A stretch of DNA of 64,000 bases, taken from positions 186,001-250,000 of the forward strand of contig VZSF01008733.1 of NCBI GenBank assembly GCA_013398295.1, in the 5' to 3' direction. Of the stretch, positions 38,801-51,180 are shown in pieces. Both the position numbers and the translations under genes were made by a program. Position 1 is the stretch's first letter. The number at the start of each line of letters is the position of its first letter. The stretch comes from Chionis minor (Eukaryota; Chordata; Aves; Charadriiformes; Chionididae). The notes below the pieces were generated by a model. The model saw nothing but the letters and a program-made list of their open reading frames with translations, was not told where the DNA came from and searched no databases.

Positions 38801-41800
38801 TCTGGGGTGCTTAAGCAAGTGTCTTTGTGTTGGGGTATCATATGGTCATGCAGTCCCTGCTGAAGTTGGGGGATCATTGCAGCTGGATGAAATGCTGTTT
38901 TCTTCACTCTGGCTTTCAGGGAGCTGCTGGTTTGCTCTTGCTGCAGTGACGATGGCTTAGATGCAGGGCTGGTTTGGACCACACTGCTGAGTATTTACAA
39001 GCCAGCCTTGGAGCTGGGTTTTCAATCAGAAATGATAAACTCCCAGCAGGAGTTGTTGGGAGAAACTATACAAGCTGCACTACATGGGAGGCCAAGCTCA
39101 ATGATCCTAGTCTTCAAATCTATTTGATTTTTTACAAGTGCTCTGCAGTGCTTTAGTAGTAATTGAAGAGATCCAAAGCAATTATCCTCTTTCAGAAATG
39201 AGATAGTAATGATGGAGAGCTGAAGCAAGAAGAGAGCAAATGATTAAGCTCATCATATTGAAGGACTTTTATGTATTTGTTATCATGTAGTGTACATTAT
39301 TACTAGTGCTCACAACATGAGCACCCTCTCTTGCCCTGGTTTTACATGTGTATTCCCATATGAAGTGACTTAACCAGGGTTCTTCCTGCAGCTCTTAGGA
39401 AAATACATGTGGATGTGCGGGGCCTATCACCACATGTGAAGGTGATCCACTACTTCAATGGAGTTCACTCCATTTTCATAACCCAGTCATGTTTGGATAC
39501 TGATTTTGCATTGGAGTAGATAGAAAAGGGGACAGAGATCCTTGCGTCTAACCTGGCTTATTTATAAAAGATCACTCATACACTACTTTCTGACACAACA
39601 TCTTCTAGATGCCCACTATAGTTTTTGCAGTGATCAGCTCTGAAACCGGACTTTGGTGACATTAGCAGCTCTCATTTAAGCTGAGAACTCTGTATATTCT
39701 TCTATGTTAAAAACTAATACAGTTTTCAGGTAGATTTAATTTTAACCAGCTGCTGTACTTACTTTGTGTATTACAGAACGCCTCTGCAATCTGTATTTAT
39801 ATCACTGTGCATCTCAGTCTCTCTCAAACTTGACCCAGTTTAGCCTTTCCATGCTTTAGTTAACAGAAATATCATTTTACAATCAAGCACACTAAGGCAC
39901 AACGTAGTTAAGTGTCTTGCTCAAAGTAAAAGTAAAAAGTTTGTAAAAAAAATACATCGAGAATTGTTCTTTCTATCCACAAGACCCATAAGATTGGTTT
40001 CATTTTGTGTGCAGTCTTGAAATAGAGAATAACGTTTTGTGTGTTCCAACGCACTGGCTGCGGTACTGCAACGTGCAGGAATATCAGCTCTGCGCTTCAG
40101 CTCAAGCCTATGGAAAACACTGAATATGCAAGTGGAAGCGCAGGCAGAATTTGGCTCATCATCTTAACAGGGGGAGGCCAGGCTCCATGAGCGCACAGCT
40201 CCGTGCAAAGCTGCAGGGAACAAACAAAATTCCTCAGCCTGCTGTAGTTAACACCTTGCCATCCATGCCAGCTTCTGAAATTTTGAAGCTAAGAAGTTCT
40301 GCCCTGGAGTTTGTTTGTTTGGGTTTTTTCAACCAGTTCTGTGACTGCATAGGGATGGCAAAGTGACGCAGTTGTTATGAGGTGGCCAGTTTCAACACGC
40401 AAATTTTTAAACCTGCTGACGTCTATGAACCTGAGGGCTCAGGCACTCAGTTTGGGCGAGAGCTGAAAATAAACCCAGAGGAGCAAGGCAGCTCTCTAGC
40501 TATTACTCAGAGCTCTGTTGAGTTTGTTTTGGACTCTTCAGCTGATCTTAGTCTACTCTTGGACACATCTTTTTTTTCTGTAAATACACATAGACTGTAA
40601 AAGTGGCTTTTGTCAGTAAGCTTCAGTCCCACCTGGCTGCACCGCTTAGCTCTGATCAAATACAGATTGTCCCACAGAGCAGTAGGAAGACTTAGTAATG
40701 CTGTTTCTATCGTTAGCTATATCATCGTATAAATACACACAAATAGCAACTGCCTACCTGTCCAGCTAGTCAGGACACAAATGCAGAAAGGGAAGCCCCC
40801 AGTTATCTGGCTCTCAGATAACTTCTGTCTGAGATATTTACGATGTCCCCATTTCTCTTCTGCCTGCTGCAATGCTCGTGCTCTCTGTAACCAGTTTGTC
40901 ACGCCGTAATTGTGCATGTACCCAGCAAGAGCTCACGCCAACACATGCAGCTCGAGTTCCTCCCACTGTGCTCTGCTTGGGCTGTCCGGATGCAGAGCTG
41001 TCACATCCTCTCCCTTCCCCTCTTCCCCTTCCTTCTCTGCTTTCCAGCATTGGGAAAGAAGTTCTGTAAGTATGGGAGACTAAGAAACTAAAATAGCTGT
41101 GAGGATCAATCCTTTACATTCCCTAAGTGCCACATTTTTTCCTCCAAGAAAAGGGTTTTTTTCCCCCACCCATGGTGGCTATGTATTCGCCAACCCTTGA
41201 AAGGCTTGGTAGCTGGGTTCTTAAGTAAGCCTGGCCAATTTTGTAATCCTTAAAAGCTTTGTAATTCAGCTATTGATCAGCAGGGGAACCAGAGCTCTTG
41301 AAGCTGCTCCTGCTTCTATGCTTGGCTCAGTGTTGCAGCATGGAGGCGTGTGAGCTGAGCCTTACAAGTCTCTTTCTCTGCAGTCTACAAAATAAAGCCT
41401 GTCCTCTTAAATGAGGAAACCAAGGCACCAACACTGAGTGACTTTTCCCCAGGCCGGTGGCAGAGGACTGTGTCAAAATCATGCTGTACTTTATTTCCAT
41501 GTCTGGGCCCAGCCCACTGGCCTACTCTCTCACGACTTTGTGTCCAGAATCTATTCCATTACTCACATTCATGTATTATATTTTCTGATGCTTCTTGCCT
41601 AAACATAGTTTCTGGCATTTGGAGCCAGTTATGGAGGGCGCCTACACTGTCCACTATGAATGCGAAAACTGAATAGGCAAGCAGACAGGAACTGGGAGAG
41701 AAGACAGCTTGATGAAGAACAATTACTGGAATAAATTTTCATTAGGCTTTTGAAACATACTTTCTAATTATAGCAGTGCACCTCTGGCGATACAGCCCTT

Positions 41801-44800
41801 TCTCAACACAATATTCCTACGGAGCCAACATAATTTCTTAAAGGGCATTTGAAACCTGGCCAGATGCTTTATGAAGAAAGCAAAGCACCTGCTCCCTGAC
41901 TGTCCTGCACAGGTTCCTGCTGGCACCATGGATATATTTGGCTTGCAGCTCCAACCTGCAAGCATGCTGGAGCAGGTTCTCATGGACATTTGTGAGTTTG
42001 CAGCTGAGAAGCAGGCACTGGCAATGGTGCAAAGACCAGGGTACTCAGTACAGCTCTGGGAGAAGGGGATTGTCACCCTTGCTGGAGTGAGAAGTGTGTG
42101 GGTACGTGGTGTGAGCAATAGGGATGTATTACACAAACCCACACAGCTTTTCACGTGTCTCCATGTGATCAATAGTTATGATGCAAAAAAGTGAAGACAA
42201 ACATCTCCTACAAATACTCAGCGCAGTTTGGGCTGGTCATCACAAAGCTTGAGACAGACATAGACAGTTGGACCTCTACAGTGTTGCAGATGGAAGTCTA
42301 CTGATCCCTGTTTTCTCTGCATCTTTGAGGGGAATAGTCTAGCCAGTCAATCTCCTACAACTTCTACATCACATGAAAGAATTTGGCATCAAGCTATCCT
42401 ACAGTCATGTCAGAAATCTTCCCCAGAGCTCAGTAAAAAGTTGTCTTTCTCTTCCATCATCAAAATAAATCAGTAAGTGCGATGAAATTCTCAGCTTATT
42501 CTTTTTCTTTGTATTAAGGGCTGCTACATGACATGGGCAGGTATGGTTAGAAAGCAAATGAACATCTTGCCACACAAAAGCAAATTACAGGTTTTATTTC
42601 TCCAGGTATCTGCTTTTCATACCATCAGGTTGAGTAATTCTCAAGTATTATAAGGGGTTCCTTGCCATATGGGAAAAATCTGGGAAACTGGGATGTGGTG
42701 GTGTCTGAAATGGTGTGGGGGGCAGAAAAGTGGTGGATACAAACAGCAGCAAAACTTAGATGGAGTATACTAGCACTACAGATGGTTTAGAAGACTTTGG
42801 ATGTATGAAGGAAAACTTAACACCCAGAAGCATAGAAAATTTGGGAAAGAAATTGAATTTTTTTGTAATTTTAAAATGAGTTAGAAGCTTTAATGCAAGA
42901 ATTGCAGAGTTGTGTTTGAAGATATGTTATCTGGAAACATGCAATCCGTTTTTGTCTTATAAACATACGAAAAGTAATACAATTTATGCTCCAAACAGAA
43001 AATCCTTCTTATCATCATCAGTTAATAATTACCTATTTGCTGTATATTATGACCTTTTAGTGAGTTGTTTCATCCCTTTCATGGCCTGTAGCACTTTTTC
43101 CCCCAACACATCTGGTTAACTCTATAGTAATAAAATATTCTGTTTACCTGCATTTCAATTAACAAGTTTATTGTGGCAGAATTGAAATACAGTGGAAAAA
43201 ATGGCATAGAAATGAGGAAGGGTATGTGAACACAATCAAGACAGGAGCCCCATTAGCTCTGGGCAGGCTGCTGCAGTTTCCTCTGAGAACCTGTGAGTTG
43301 TCAGTCCCTCAGGCGTCTTTTCTTTGGATGAACCCTAATGCATATTGGCAGGCCCTACATATTAAATACATCCAGCTTCTTGATTTTATTCAGATCAGCA
43401 CTCTTCAAAGCAAAGCGCCTCTCAGCTGAACGAAATCCCTGCTCTATTAATGCTGTGTCTGGTGCCGCTTTCACTCTTAGCACCATGAAATCAGGACTTG
43501 TACAGTTACTGCAGGAAACTTAGAGCATGTCTCACAAACACACAACATGAACTGCATCGGATCCAAGACCGGGAAGGAAAAAGACAGGAGTTTCAGAGCC
43601 ATGCTTGCTTCCTTCTTACAATTTCATCCACTTAATATGCAGAGCATTTATCTCTACAAACTCTCCGGTTTGTACTGCTGTCTCCTGCTTTTCTTTAATA
43701 TAATCGTGAGGAGACACTTTGGCATGTGTTGTAAGTATTAGCCTTAATGGAAGCATTAGTGTTGCCGTTGCTCGGGGTGGGAATGACCGCAATACTCTAG
43801 GGAAATAATAATGGAAACAGTATGCCAACTCAACTGACTTTCAGATGGAGATGGCGCTATAGTATTCAAAGGATTAGCACAGGATTTCTTTGCCCCATAT
43901 AGCCTGCTCAAGTTGAGCTGAGTCTGGTTTTGCTGATAAGCAAGTATTGATATTGAACAGAGACAGGCCATAAAAGGCCTCCCTAAGCTCATTGACAAAG
44001 GGATATTACCACTCAGACAACACTGTGGCCATCAGCTGCCAACAGGATTTCCACAGTTAGAATAAAATGAGGAAATAATGTATTGTTTCCAAGAAGTCGC
44101 ACATCATAATTTGTTCTTGGGAGTGTTAAAGCCAGAGTATCATCAAAATATTCAGATTTATTTTTCCACTAGAAATTTTTTCACTATTGTTCATGGCTTT
44201 AGTCATCTTCCTTTGCAATCTACTTGAAAGTCTAATGATCTTACAATGACATTTTGCCATTTTAGAGTCTTTTTTTTTTCCTTCTTGTTTTCCTTCCCTG
44301 ACATTATGAAATAATGGCAAAAGAGGAAACAGACTAAGTCATTTTCTGTGCTGGGTGTAGTTCTTGGGAAATGGTCCCATTTGCACTCCGTTTCATATGT
44401 GCATGAACATTGTCTTCAGGACCAGATAAGGCAAACCCCCTACGGTGAAACTGCTATATAGAAAGCACTGACAGCTTTGCAAACTGAAAAAATGAATGAG
44501 ATTTGTGAAGCCTAGACTTTTCCACTTAAATAGACACCCAAGAAAGTAGAGAGGATTTTTTTTAAGGTCTACAAGAATGCAGCAATAAGACAAGAAAGTT
44601 GTTGCACCTTTATATGTATCAGTGACTTAAAGAAATATGTTGAACATCATAAAGTGATCCATTTCTGACAAAGAAGCCTCCTGGCATCTCTGAAGATCTT
44701 TCTAAACAGAGGAATTGAATGCACAAGACACTGGCTTCTTGCAAAAATCCTTAAAGAGCACATTTCTAAAGGAAATCACTGCTGCTGTGAAAGGTAATAA

Positions 44801-46470
44801 AGAGTTTGGGAAGCAAGTTAAATTCTTGGGAGAAACTGTCTAACACACAACAGGGAATTCGGGCTGTGGGTAGCACCATTATCCTCATGGCATGTTGTCT
44901 CTGCTCCCCTGCCCTGTGACTCCCTCTAGCCACATGGTCCTGACTTCTTGCATCTGCTTCAAAGAGACAGCGCAGCTCTGCCAATGTCAGTCATAGCAGA
45001 TACACAATCTCCAGAACTGCCTCTGCATCCAGCATGCACAAACCCCTCTGATTTTAGATGGAATTAGTGCTGTAGCTTTACATGCTTTGGCAAATTTCCT
45101 CCAATGTGCACGTTAGAGCTGTATTGCATTGCTGATGCTCGGGAAAGCTCTCTGCAAACTGGACATGGGCATGGAATCTCTCTGCTTTCCTCTGTTCTTT
45201 GGGATGGCATAGAGTCCTTGCAACCCTTATAGTTTTTGCATATGCTTCAGGTTTACAAAATATCAGGGGTTTAGTGGGGTATCCTTTTCCTTTTTCTTTT
45301 TCTAGCCCCTCTTGTTTTAATTTCCTGATTTATGGAATTTCAGTTGAAAAATACCAAGAAATGTTTGAACACGTGAGCCTGCTGAGTTCAAACTGTCACA
45401 AATGAGGTAAAAAACCCAATAAAAGTTCTAATTAATTTCAGAACTGATTGCTTTATTCTGCTTTCAGTTCTTCCCAAGAAATGCCAAGCTATGCCAAGCT
45501 TAGGAATGCTGAAGCCATTCAGAGTGAAACACTGAAAGCTTGGCAATAACAAATAATCTCTTGCTTTCCTCTTTTTGAAAATGTATGTGGAAAGACATCC
45601 AGCTGCGTTTAGAGCTCTCTAACAAGGCTGTCCCTCCACAGAAGTCCACTCCCACATTGTGTCAATACGCCTGAAGGCAGAAAGGGGCCCATGGGAATAT
45701 CTTAAAATGTGAATGTATGCTGAAGGCTATCCCCAAAATGGATGCAGGGGGTATCAGTTAAGTGGCCATTGCCAGGTGAGGAGCATCCCCTCATCCTTCC
45801 CTCCACCACGGGGCAGAAGTAAATGTGCCCTTATGGCGAGGTGGGAGGATGATCTCTCCACATCGATTTTCCATCTTGCCGCCCCCAGCATTGCTCCATT
45901 GAGGCTGTAAAGAGCAGCAATCAGACACAGGCTGGCATGGTTGTGTCAGTTCATTACCTGACCGCATAGATAACAAGCTCGGGGGAAATCTATGCACAGT
46001 TAACAGATATCAGCCAATTGAGTTCATTTCCCTCTGGATGCTAATGCACTTTAGAAAGGAATCCGACAAGAGGTTTAAGTGAACATTTTGTCCTTGTTTT
46101 CTAACACACGTCAACAGGTTTTCTGAGGTAACTTGCATCTCTGTGCAGTATATGCTTGAGAAAAAGCAGGTAGGTGCCTGGCTGCTGTCAACGAGCTGAG
46201 GGAGCAGATTGCTTACCCTCCCTTGCCCTTCCGAAAATATCAGCCAGGAAGTTTAACTGCATGTTAGTAAGGGTCTGACAGTGCCAGCCTCTTTGCTGTT
46301 GTTTTCAAGGTCAGCTCTAATTGACCTAGCTCTTGCTTCATTTAGTTGCTCGCATCGCTTCCTTTTGGTTCCCTGACTGTGCTCTCATTGTTGGGATTTC
46401 CGCATGTTCCCACGTTGTCTTTTGGTTAAGCCGATTCCTGCTTACTTCCTCCCTTTCTGCTTGTGCCTTC

Positions 46471-46490
46471 TCCTCCTCCTCCTCCTCCTC
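46471..46490. repeat. TCC trinucleotide repeat in pyrimidine-rich stretch
   Basis: About six and a half TCC units continue into a CT-rich stretch to about 46520. The Ser-rich open frame across it is an artefact. Confidence 0.8.
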
Positions 46491-48611
46491 TCCCCCTCTC
46501 TCCTGCCTGCTCTCTTTCCTCAGGACTTACTCATTCTTCTATATCTTGTTTATTATTTCCCCATCCTGAAATATAGCCCAGATCCCTGAGCTGCAGCTAC
46601 TTGGCCCAGATGCCCACTGCTTTCTCAGACAGCTTTTGGGAGCAGCTGCTTCACACAGGAGCAGGTTATCCCTGCGTGGTGGGAGGCAGCTGCTGTATTG
46701 CAGCTTGAGGAACTCGACAGGAGCTGCTGTCTCGCCTGGAAGCAGCCTGTGAGCTGTGTTTCAGCTGTGCAGGGGCTACAGGCCTTTATATGGGCAGGTT
46801 TGTGCCTGGCACAGGATCAAGTAGGTGGCATGTCTCCATGTGACCCATAAGAAGACACTGGTGTGTACAGAGGCAAGTACAACTTGATAGTGTACAGCCA
46901 GCAGCTCTCCTACCTGTGGCTCTGGAGTGACAAAATACCACTTACCACATTTGTCTTGCTTCTGAAGGAGGTGTTGGCTCCTGGTTTTGTTGAAGTTACA
47001 GCCCTGCTTGCCTGCTAGGGTAGGACCTGTATGTACACTGGGACGATGCCAGGTTGCATGAGAGCTGCATGCTGTGGGAACTGCACAGAGCCAGATTTGA
47101 CCTGATGATGTGAGCCCTCAGGATCTCCACAGGAGTTTCAAGGAGTAGGAAAATGAGGCCCTAACCTACTCAACCTGTGCCTGTAAGAAAATGCCTGTTG
47201 TTGAAAGTTAAATAACAGCAAATGAGCATGATGCAGAAGCAGACCATGAGGTTTTCAAGGAATCTGCTGGCAGTTTACACTGCCATTGCAGAGATCTCCT
47301 CTGTGACAGCACCAATGACAATCGATAAATTGATCCAGCAAAGCCACTGATAACTACTTTTTTTTAAAAGAAAAAACAAGTCTATTTAATTACATTACCC
47401 AGCCCATTAGAAAAGGTATGTGATTAGAGGACAGTCTATGCCATCTCTTTGATGGACCCAAAGTCAAAGTTCCTGGCGGGTTCGCCATCCCCTATCCCAG
47501 AGCAGAGCCAGGCATTACTCTCTGTTGCAGCAGTGTCATCCTCTTTGACTTTAGCCTCTGCATGCTTTGCTGGAGGGAAATTTCCCTGTGACATCAGTTG
47601 CTTAGGTTTTTTCTCCTTCCTTCCCAAGCCAACGGCACACAGCCCAGTCTTCACAGCAAGTGGAGGCAGTGCCAGCCAGCAGAGGGGAAGGCCAGCCTCC
47701 GTGTGGCATCCCAAATTCTCTGGACAAGAGAGTTTTGCTAGCTCCCAGAGTCTCCTGGGCAACATCTTCCACTACCAAACCCCTGGCAGAAAAAATTACT
47801 GGACACTGTAAATACTACTGTTTAAAAGTGTCCAGGAGGAGAGTGGTCATGGCCTTGCAATAAATATGATAAATTGTTCATTGAAAACTGTGCCCTGAAC
47901 GGGCACAATTTGGGAAGCTATGTCATGGAGGAAACCTGCATGCTTTCCAGGAACATCACGGGGTATGCTGGCTCTTCCTAGCCCTGGGATATCCAATGCC
48001 ACGTGACACCATACCCTTCTTCTACAATGCAGGGCAGAGCAGAGACGTGTCCATTGCTTTATTTGCTGATGCTTTGCGAGGAGACCATGTTCTTTTGGAG
48101 ACTGCAAATCTCGCAGAGGAGGAAGCAGCCGTGCAAGTGCCTGGCAGCGGGCAAGGAACAATTTCAAGAGCATGCAAGACCTGGGGGACCCTGTCCCAAG
48201 GATACCGGCTTGTGAAAAGAGCATTGTCCACCCTGTATGGCTGGGATCGGGTTCCCTCCCGTGGCTGAGAGCTGCCACAGCAGGAACCAGCAGCTCTCTG
48301 CAATGCTCTGCAAAGCGTGTAAGGGGCAGGCGTCTCGTCCTAAAACCATTTCTCCTGAGACTGGTATCGAAATTACATCCCACCTTTTGACAATTAATGC
48401 AAAGGTACTCCAAGACAGCGTGCCTAATTGCTGTACACAGTAACGGGATATTCATCTGGAGCCCTTCTGACAGTAGACAGATCTCTGGGATTCTCGCCTT
48501 AACCAGGACTACTCTTGAGTGGACTTTCATTAAAGTGAGGGGATTTTTCTTATTTGTGTTACACAAGATAGGAAACACAGGTTCCTGAGCAGGGGACAGT
48601 GCAGTGCATTT

Positions 48612-48767
48612 TGACTCAGCCTGTAGTATATAAATCCCACAAAGTCATTGTAGGCTTTACCACTCTGGTCCTGCCAGACAGGTAACAGTGGGTGGCTCTG
48701 TGCCGGCACTCACTGCAACGGGACGTGAGTAGGACAGGTGCTGTGTGGGTGGATATACGAGGTGAGT
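48612..48767 (+). promoter_or_regulatory. SYN3: Candidate TATA promoter and first non-coding exon of SYN3
   Basis: TGACTCA (AP-1 type, TGACTCAGC) at 48612-48618 and TATATAAAT at 48627-48635 form a core-promoter-like arrangement, so initiation would fall near 48657. Possible donors follow: CAG then GTAACA at about 48681, and CGAG then GTGAGT at 48762. The latter is close to consensus. The acceptor at 50741 lies 2 kb downstream, which would give a compact leader intron. This is inferred from motifs and position; other upstream exons are equally possible. Confidence 0.35.
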
Positions 48768-50741
48768 AGCCAGCTCAAAATATATGTATACTATATGTTA
48801 CACCCTTTTTGGAACAATTACTGCATAAACAGTTGGTGCTACTGAAGCACTCACCAGTGCACACATTTGCTGGTGTTATGCGGTCACCGGGCACACCAGG
48901 ACCGGGCGGGAAGTCAGCACAATGCCTCGAGATACGTTATTGACTGTAAATGTGGCAGGAAGTCATTAAAGATTTCCTGAGCTATTCCCTGGGAAAAGAC
49001 TACCTCCAGGCTCCAGCAAAGCCAGAGGACTTGTTCTGCCAAGGCTGAGAAATCAAAAGAAAAATTGCTCTAATAAGCCAATGTCAGCAGCTTCAGCAGG
49101 GAGCCCTCTGCTCCAGACGGATCCTGTTCCCACAAGGTTGGGGTGGTAATGGATGACAAGATTTGGGGACATGTGCCAATAGGCTCTTTGTAGCTCACTT
49201 ACTCCAGGCAGGCTCGTCGGAGCCTCCCGAAAGCTCAGGGGGCTGAGAGAGGTACGGACACAGACAGGTCTGAATTCTTTGTCTCTAAAGCTTTGCAAAT
49301 CCCTATAGGTGAAAACAAATGACAGCTTATTTTGAGAAAGTTGTTTGGTTGCTCCATGAGCTCTCAGCCACAGCTTCAGGAGGGAGATTTACCGGCACCA
49401 AACTCTCTTGGACCAACTGGGAAAGGACAGTTTCCTGCCATCAGGAGGCAGTCAGAGACCTCGACAAGAGCATGAGCAGTGAGGGAGGCCAAACCAGGCA
49501 GGTGGAGTCAAGGGGCTCCAGTGTTTGTAGGGGTCTCGTTCAAAAAGACGTGAAGAGGTTTGGAGCGTGATTTAATGAGGATACCAGGAATTCTTGTGGC
49601 TCATCTCACTTGATATATGGGATAACTCTCACTTTTGTTGCTGCAGATATGCCTGTCTTGAAAAACGTTTATGTTTTACCAGCAATAGGTTTCTTTCTCC
49701 CCCCCTCTAAATCTCACCAACCAGCCTCTGGTCAAGACTCAAAGGCTGTCTCAGCAGATAAAAGGTCTTGGGGAATTACTGTGGAAATCTCATTTCTGTG
49801 CTGTTCCAATAGTTGTAAATTTTTTTTAAAAGTAACTACTAACTCTGTGACATTATTTAGTTGCCGAAAAACTCACTGTTCTGGATAAAAACAAAGTCAT
49901 CATACTACAATCAAGGGAGAAGACCCAGATAATTATATTTCACAGTGTTAATTTTCTCACTGAAAAAGATGAGCAGAGTAAGAGACCTTTCTTCTTAAAA
50001 CAAAACAAAAAAAACCAAATAAAACACAAAAAACCCCCAGCTCGACAGCGGGGGCGGGGGGGAAGTATGTGAAGATTTGACAGCCAGCCAAACTTCTAGT
50101 TTTGAGTACGTGCAAAAATCTTACAAATGAATTTGTAAAATCAGGTAGTCTGCTACGTCTAGCAACCACTAGCATGCACCTGGCTCAAAGTGGAGAGCAG
50201 CAGGGACAGAAGCGAGTTCAGCTGCCACTGAACTTGATAAAGATGTATATGGGGAGTTTTCTACTATGTATTTTCCACATGCTATTTGAATTTAGGATGA
50301 TTGTTCCTTAAATTCAGAGCCTTGCGTACAAGCCTGCCAAAGATGATATGACTTTTTATCCTATTGAATCATTTGCTGGTTATTCTGTAACAAGCATGTG
50401 TTATTTCAAACACACAAAGTACGAAAAATAAGCCGTCTCTCTTTTGAAAATTAACGTTTATGATCAGAATAATTTTTCTTTCTCTACAGTGAACAGTTAC
50501 AGAATTGTTAGCCACTAAACTCATGCAAGCCGGTCTGCCCTGACTGGAAAATGTTTTGGGATGAGAGCCATGAAACATACTTTGTCCTATCTGTTTGGCT
50601 TCATCAGTGTAGCATACTGCATAGAAACCAGTAGTCTGTTTTCCTCTCATTGTTGATTGAGGTACTCCTTTAAATGGCCAAAAGATTTTTTTTCATCTCT
50701 GACTCACAGTATGTATCTCACATATATGTCTATTCCCACAG
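48768..50741. other. SYN3: Presumed SYN3 leader intron or 5' flank
   Basis: Nothing gene-like recognised. An A-rich stretch near 49999-50034 is followed by a G-rich run (about 50050-50062) with too few G runs for a confident quadruplex. Confidence 0.45.
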
Positions 50742-50857
50742 GAAAGAAAGAAAATATAGCTGAAAAACTGCACGAGCACAGAAACGTTCCCCAGGATCAG
50801 TGACACGATTGTTCAGCCTCGTTCTTGCTGAGAAGGTTTCCACACAACACTGCAACA
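50742..50857 (+). other. SYN3: SYN3 5'UTR part of first coding exon, with splice acceptor
   Basis: A pyrimidine-containing stretch ending TCTATTCCCACAG at 50741 gives a credible 3' splice site, and CTGAC at 50699-50703 is a possible branch point about 38 bases upstream. The 116 bases from 50742 to the ATG contain no upstream ATG in the coding frame. A second, poorer CACAG ends at 50709 and could be an alternative acceptor. Known SYN3 genes have non-coding exons upstream of the first coding exon, which fits a spliced leader here. The exact boundary is inferred; transcription could instead begin within or just upstream of this segment. Confidence 0.55.
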
Positions 50858-51174
50858 ATGAATTTCCTCCGGAGGCGTCTCTCAGACAGTAGTTTCGTGG
50901 CAAATTTGCCCAATGGCTACATGATGGACTTGCAGCGCCCCGACAACTCCACAAGCTCCCCGGTTTCTCCTGCCACAGAGAGAAAGCATCCGCAGCCACC
51001 ACAGCCCTCACACGCTTCCTCTACTGGCACCAGCATCTTCAGCTCCATCTCCAGTGCCATGAAGCAAACCACACAAGCGGCTGCGGGACTAATTGATCAC
51101 TCGGCCAGCCCCACACCACCTGTGGCCCAGAAACCCAAGATCCTCCTGGTGATCGACGATGCACATACAGACTG
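50858..51174 (+). CDS. SYN3: Synapsin III, first coding exon (partial gene)
   Basis: Synapsins are neuronal phosphoproteins on the cytoplasmic face of synaptic vesicles; they tether vesicles and regulate their release. The exon encodes 105 codons plus two bases of a split Trp codon. Residues 1-28 are domain A, starting [13 protein letters not shown], with Ser9 in the RRLSDS context phosphorylated by PKA and CaMKI in synapsins. Residues about 29-90 form the Ser/Pro-rich B linker, and the end ([12 protein letters not shown]) opens the ATP-binding C domain. The IDDAHTDW ending and the short linker fit synapsin III better than I or II, which I recall as having VDEPHADW-like sequence and longer Pro/Ala-rich linkers. 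ATG 50858 is the first ATG of the frame and has A at -3. A GTAAGT donor follows at 51175. This is roughly a fifth of a protein of about 580 residues; the remaining exons lie beyond the window. Paralogue assignment is from recalled family sequence. Confidence 0.95.
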
Positions 51175-51180
51175 GTAAGT
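51175..51180 (+). other. SYN3: 5' splice donor of SYN3 coding exon
   Basis: GACTG followed by GTAAGT is a near-consensus donor. It splits the Trp codon after TG, and reading on unspliced reaches a TAA at once. This supports the exon end at 51174. Confidence 0.9.

Larger units (their letters stand above)
32601..48611. other. Non-coding region, E-box clusters and simple repeats
   Basis: No coding gene recognised. It contains T-rich (32870-32896) and A-rich (33148-33175) tracts, CAGCTG clusters at 38604-38885 and 46643-46767, and a (TCC)n run at 46471-46490. The long - strand open frame at 47847-48578 is treated as a finding. Confidence 0.5.

Noticed and set aside
45478..45500. Short direct repeat ATGCCAAGCT twice
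   Set aside because: Two 10-base copies are compatible with chance or local slippage.
46333..46569. Ser-rich short protein
   Set aside because: It is produced by the (TCC)n and CT-rich tract.
50041..50062. G-rich run as a quadruplex
   Set aside because: Only two substantial G runs are present, so four tracts need splitting one run; too weak to call.
1..50741. LARGE1 exons expected upstream from conserved synteny
   Set aside because: No glycosyltransferase-like frame was recognised; the gene probably lies outside the window.
50825..50857. N-terminal extension of SYN3 by 11 residues
   Set aside because: The upstream start is TTG, not ATG. The ATG at 50858 has a good context and matches the known synapsin N-terminus.
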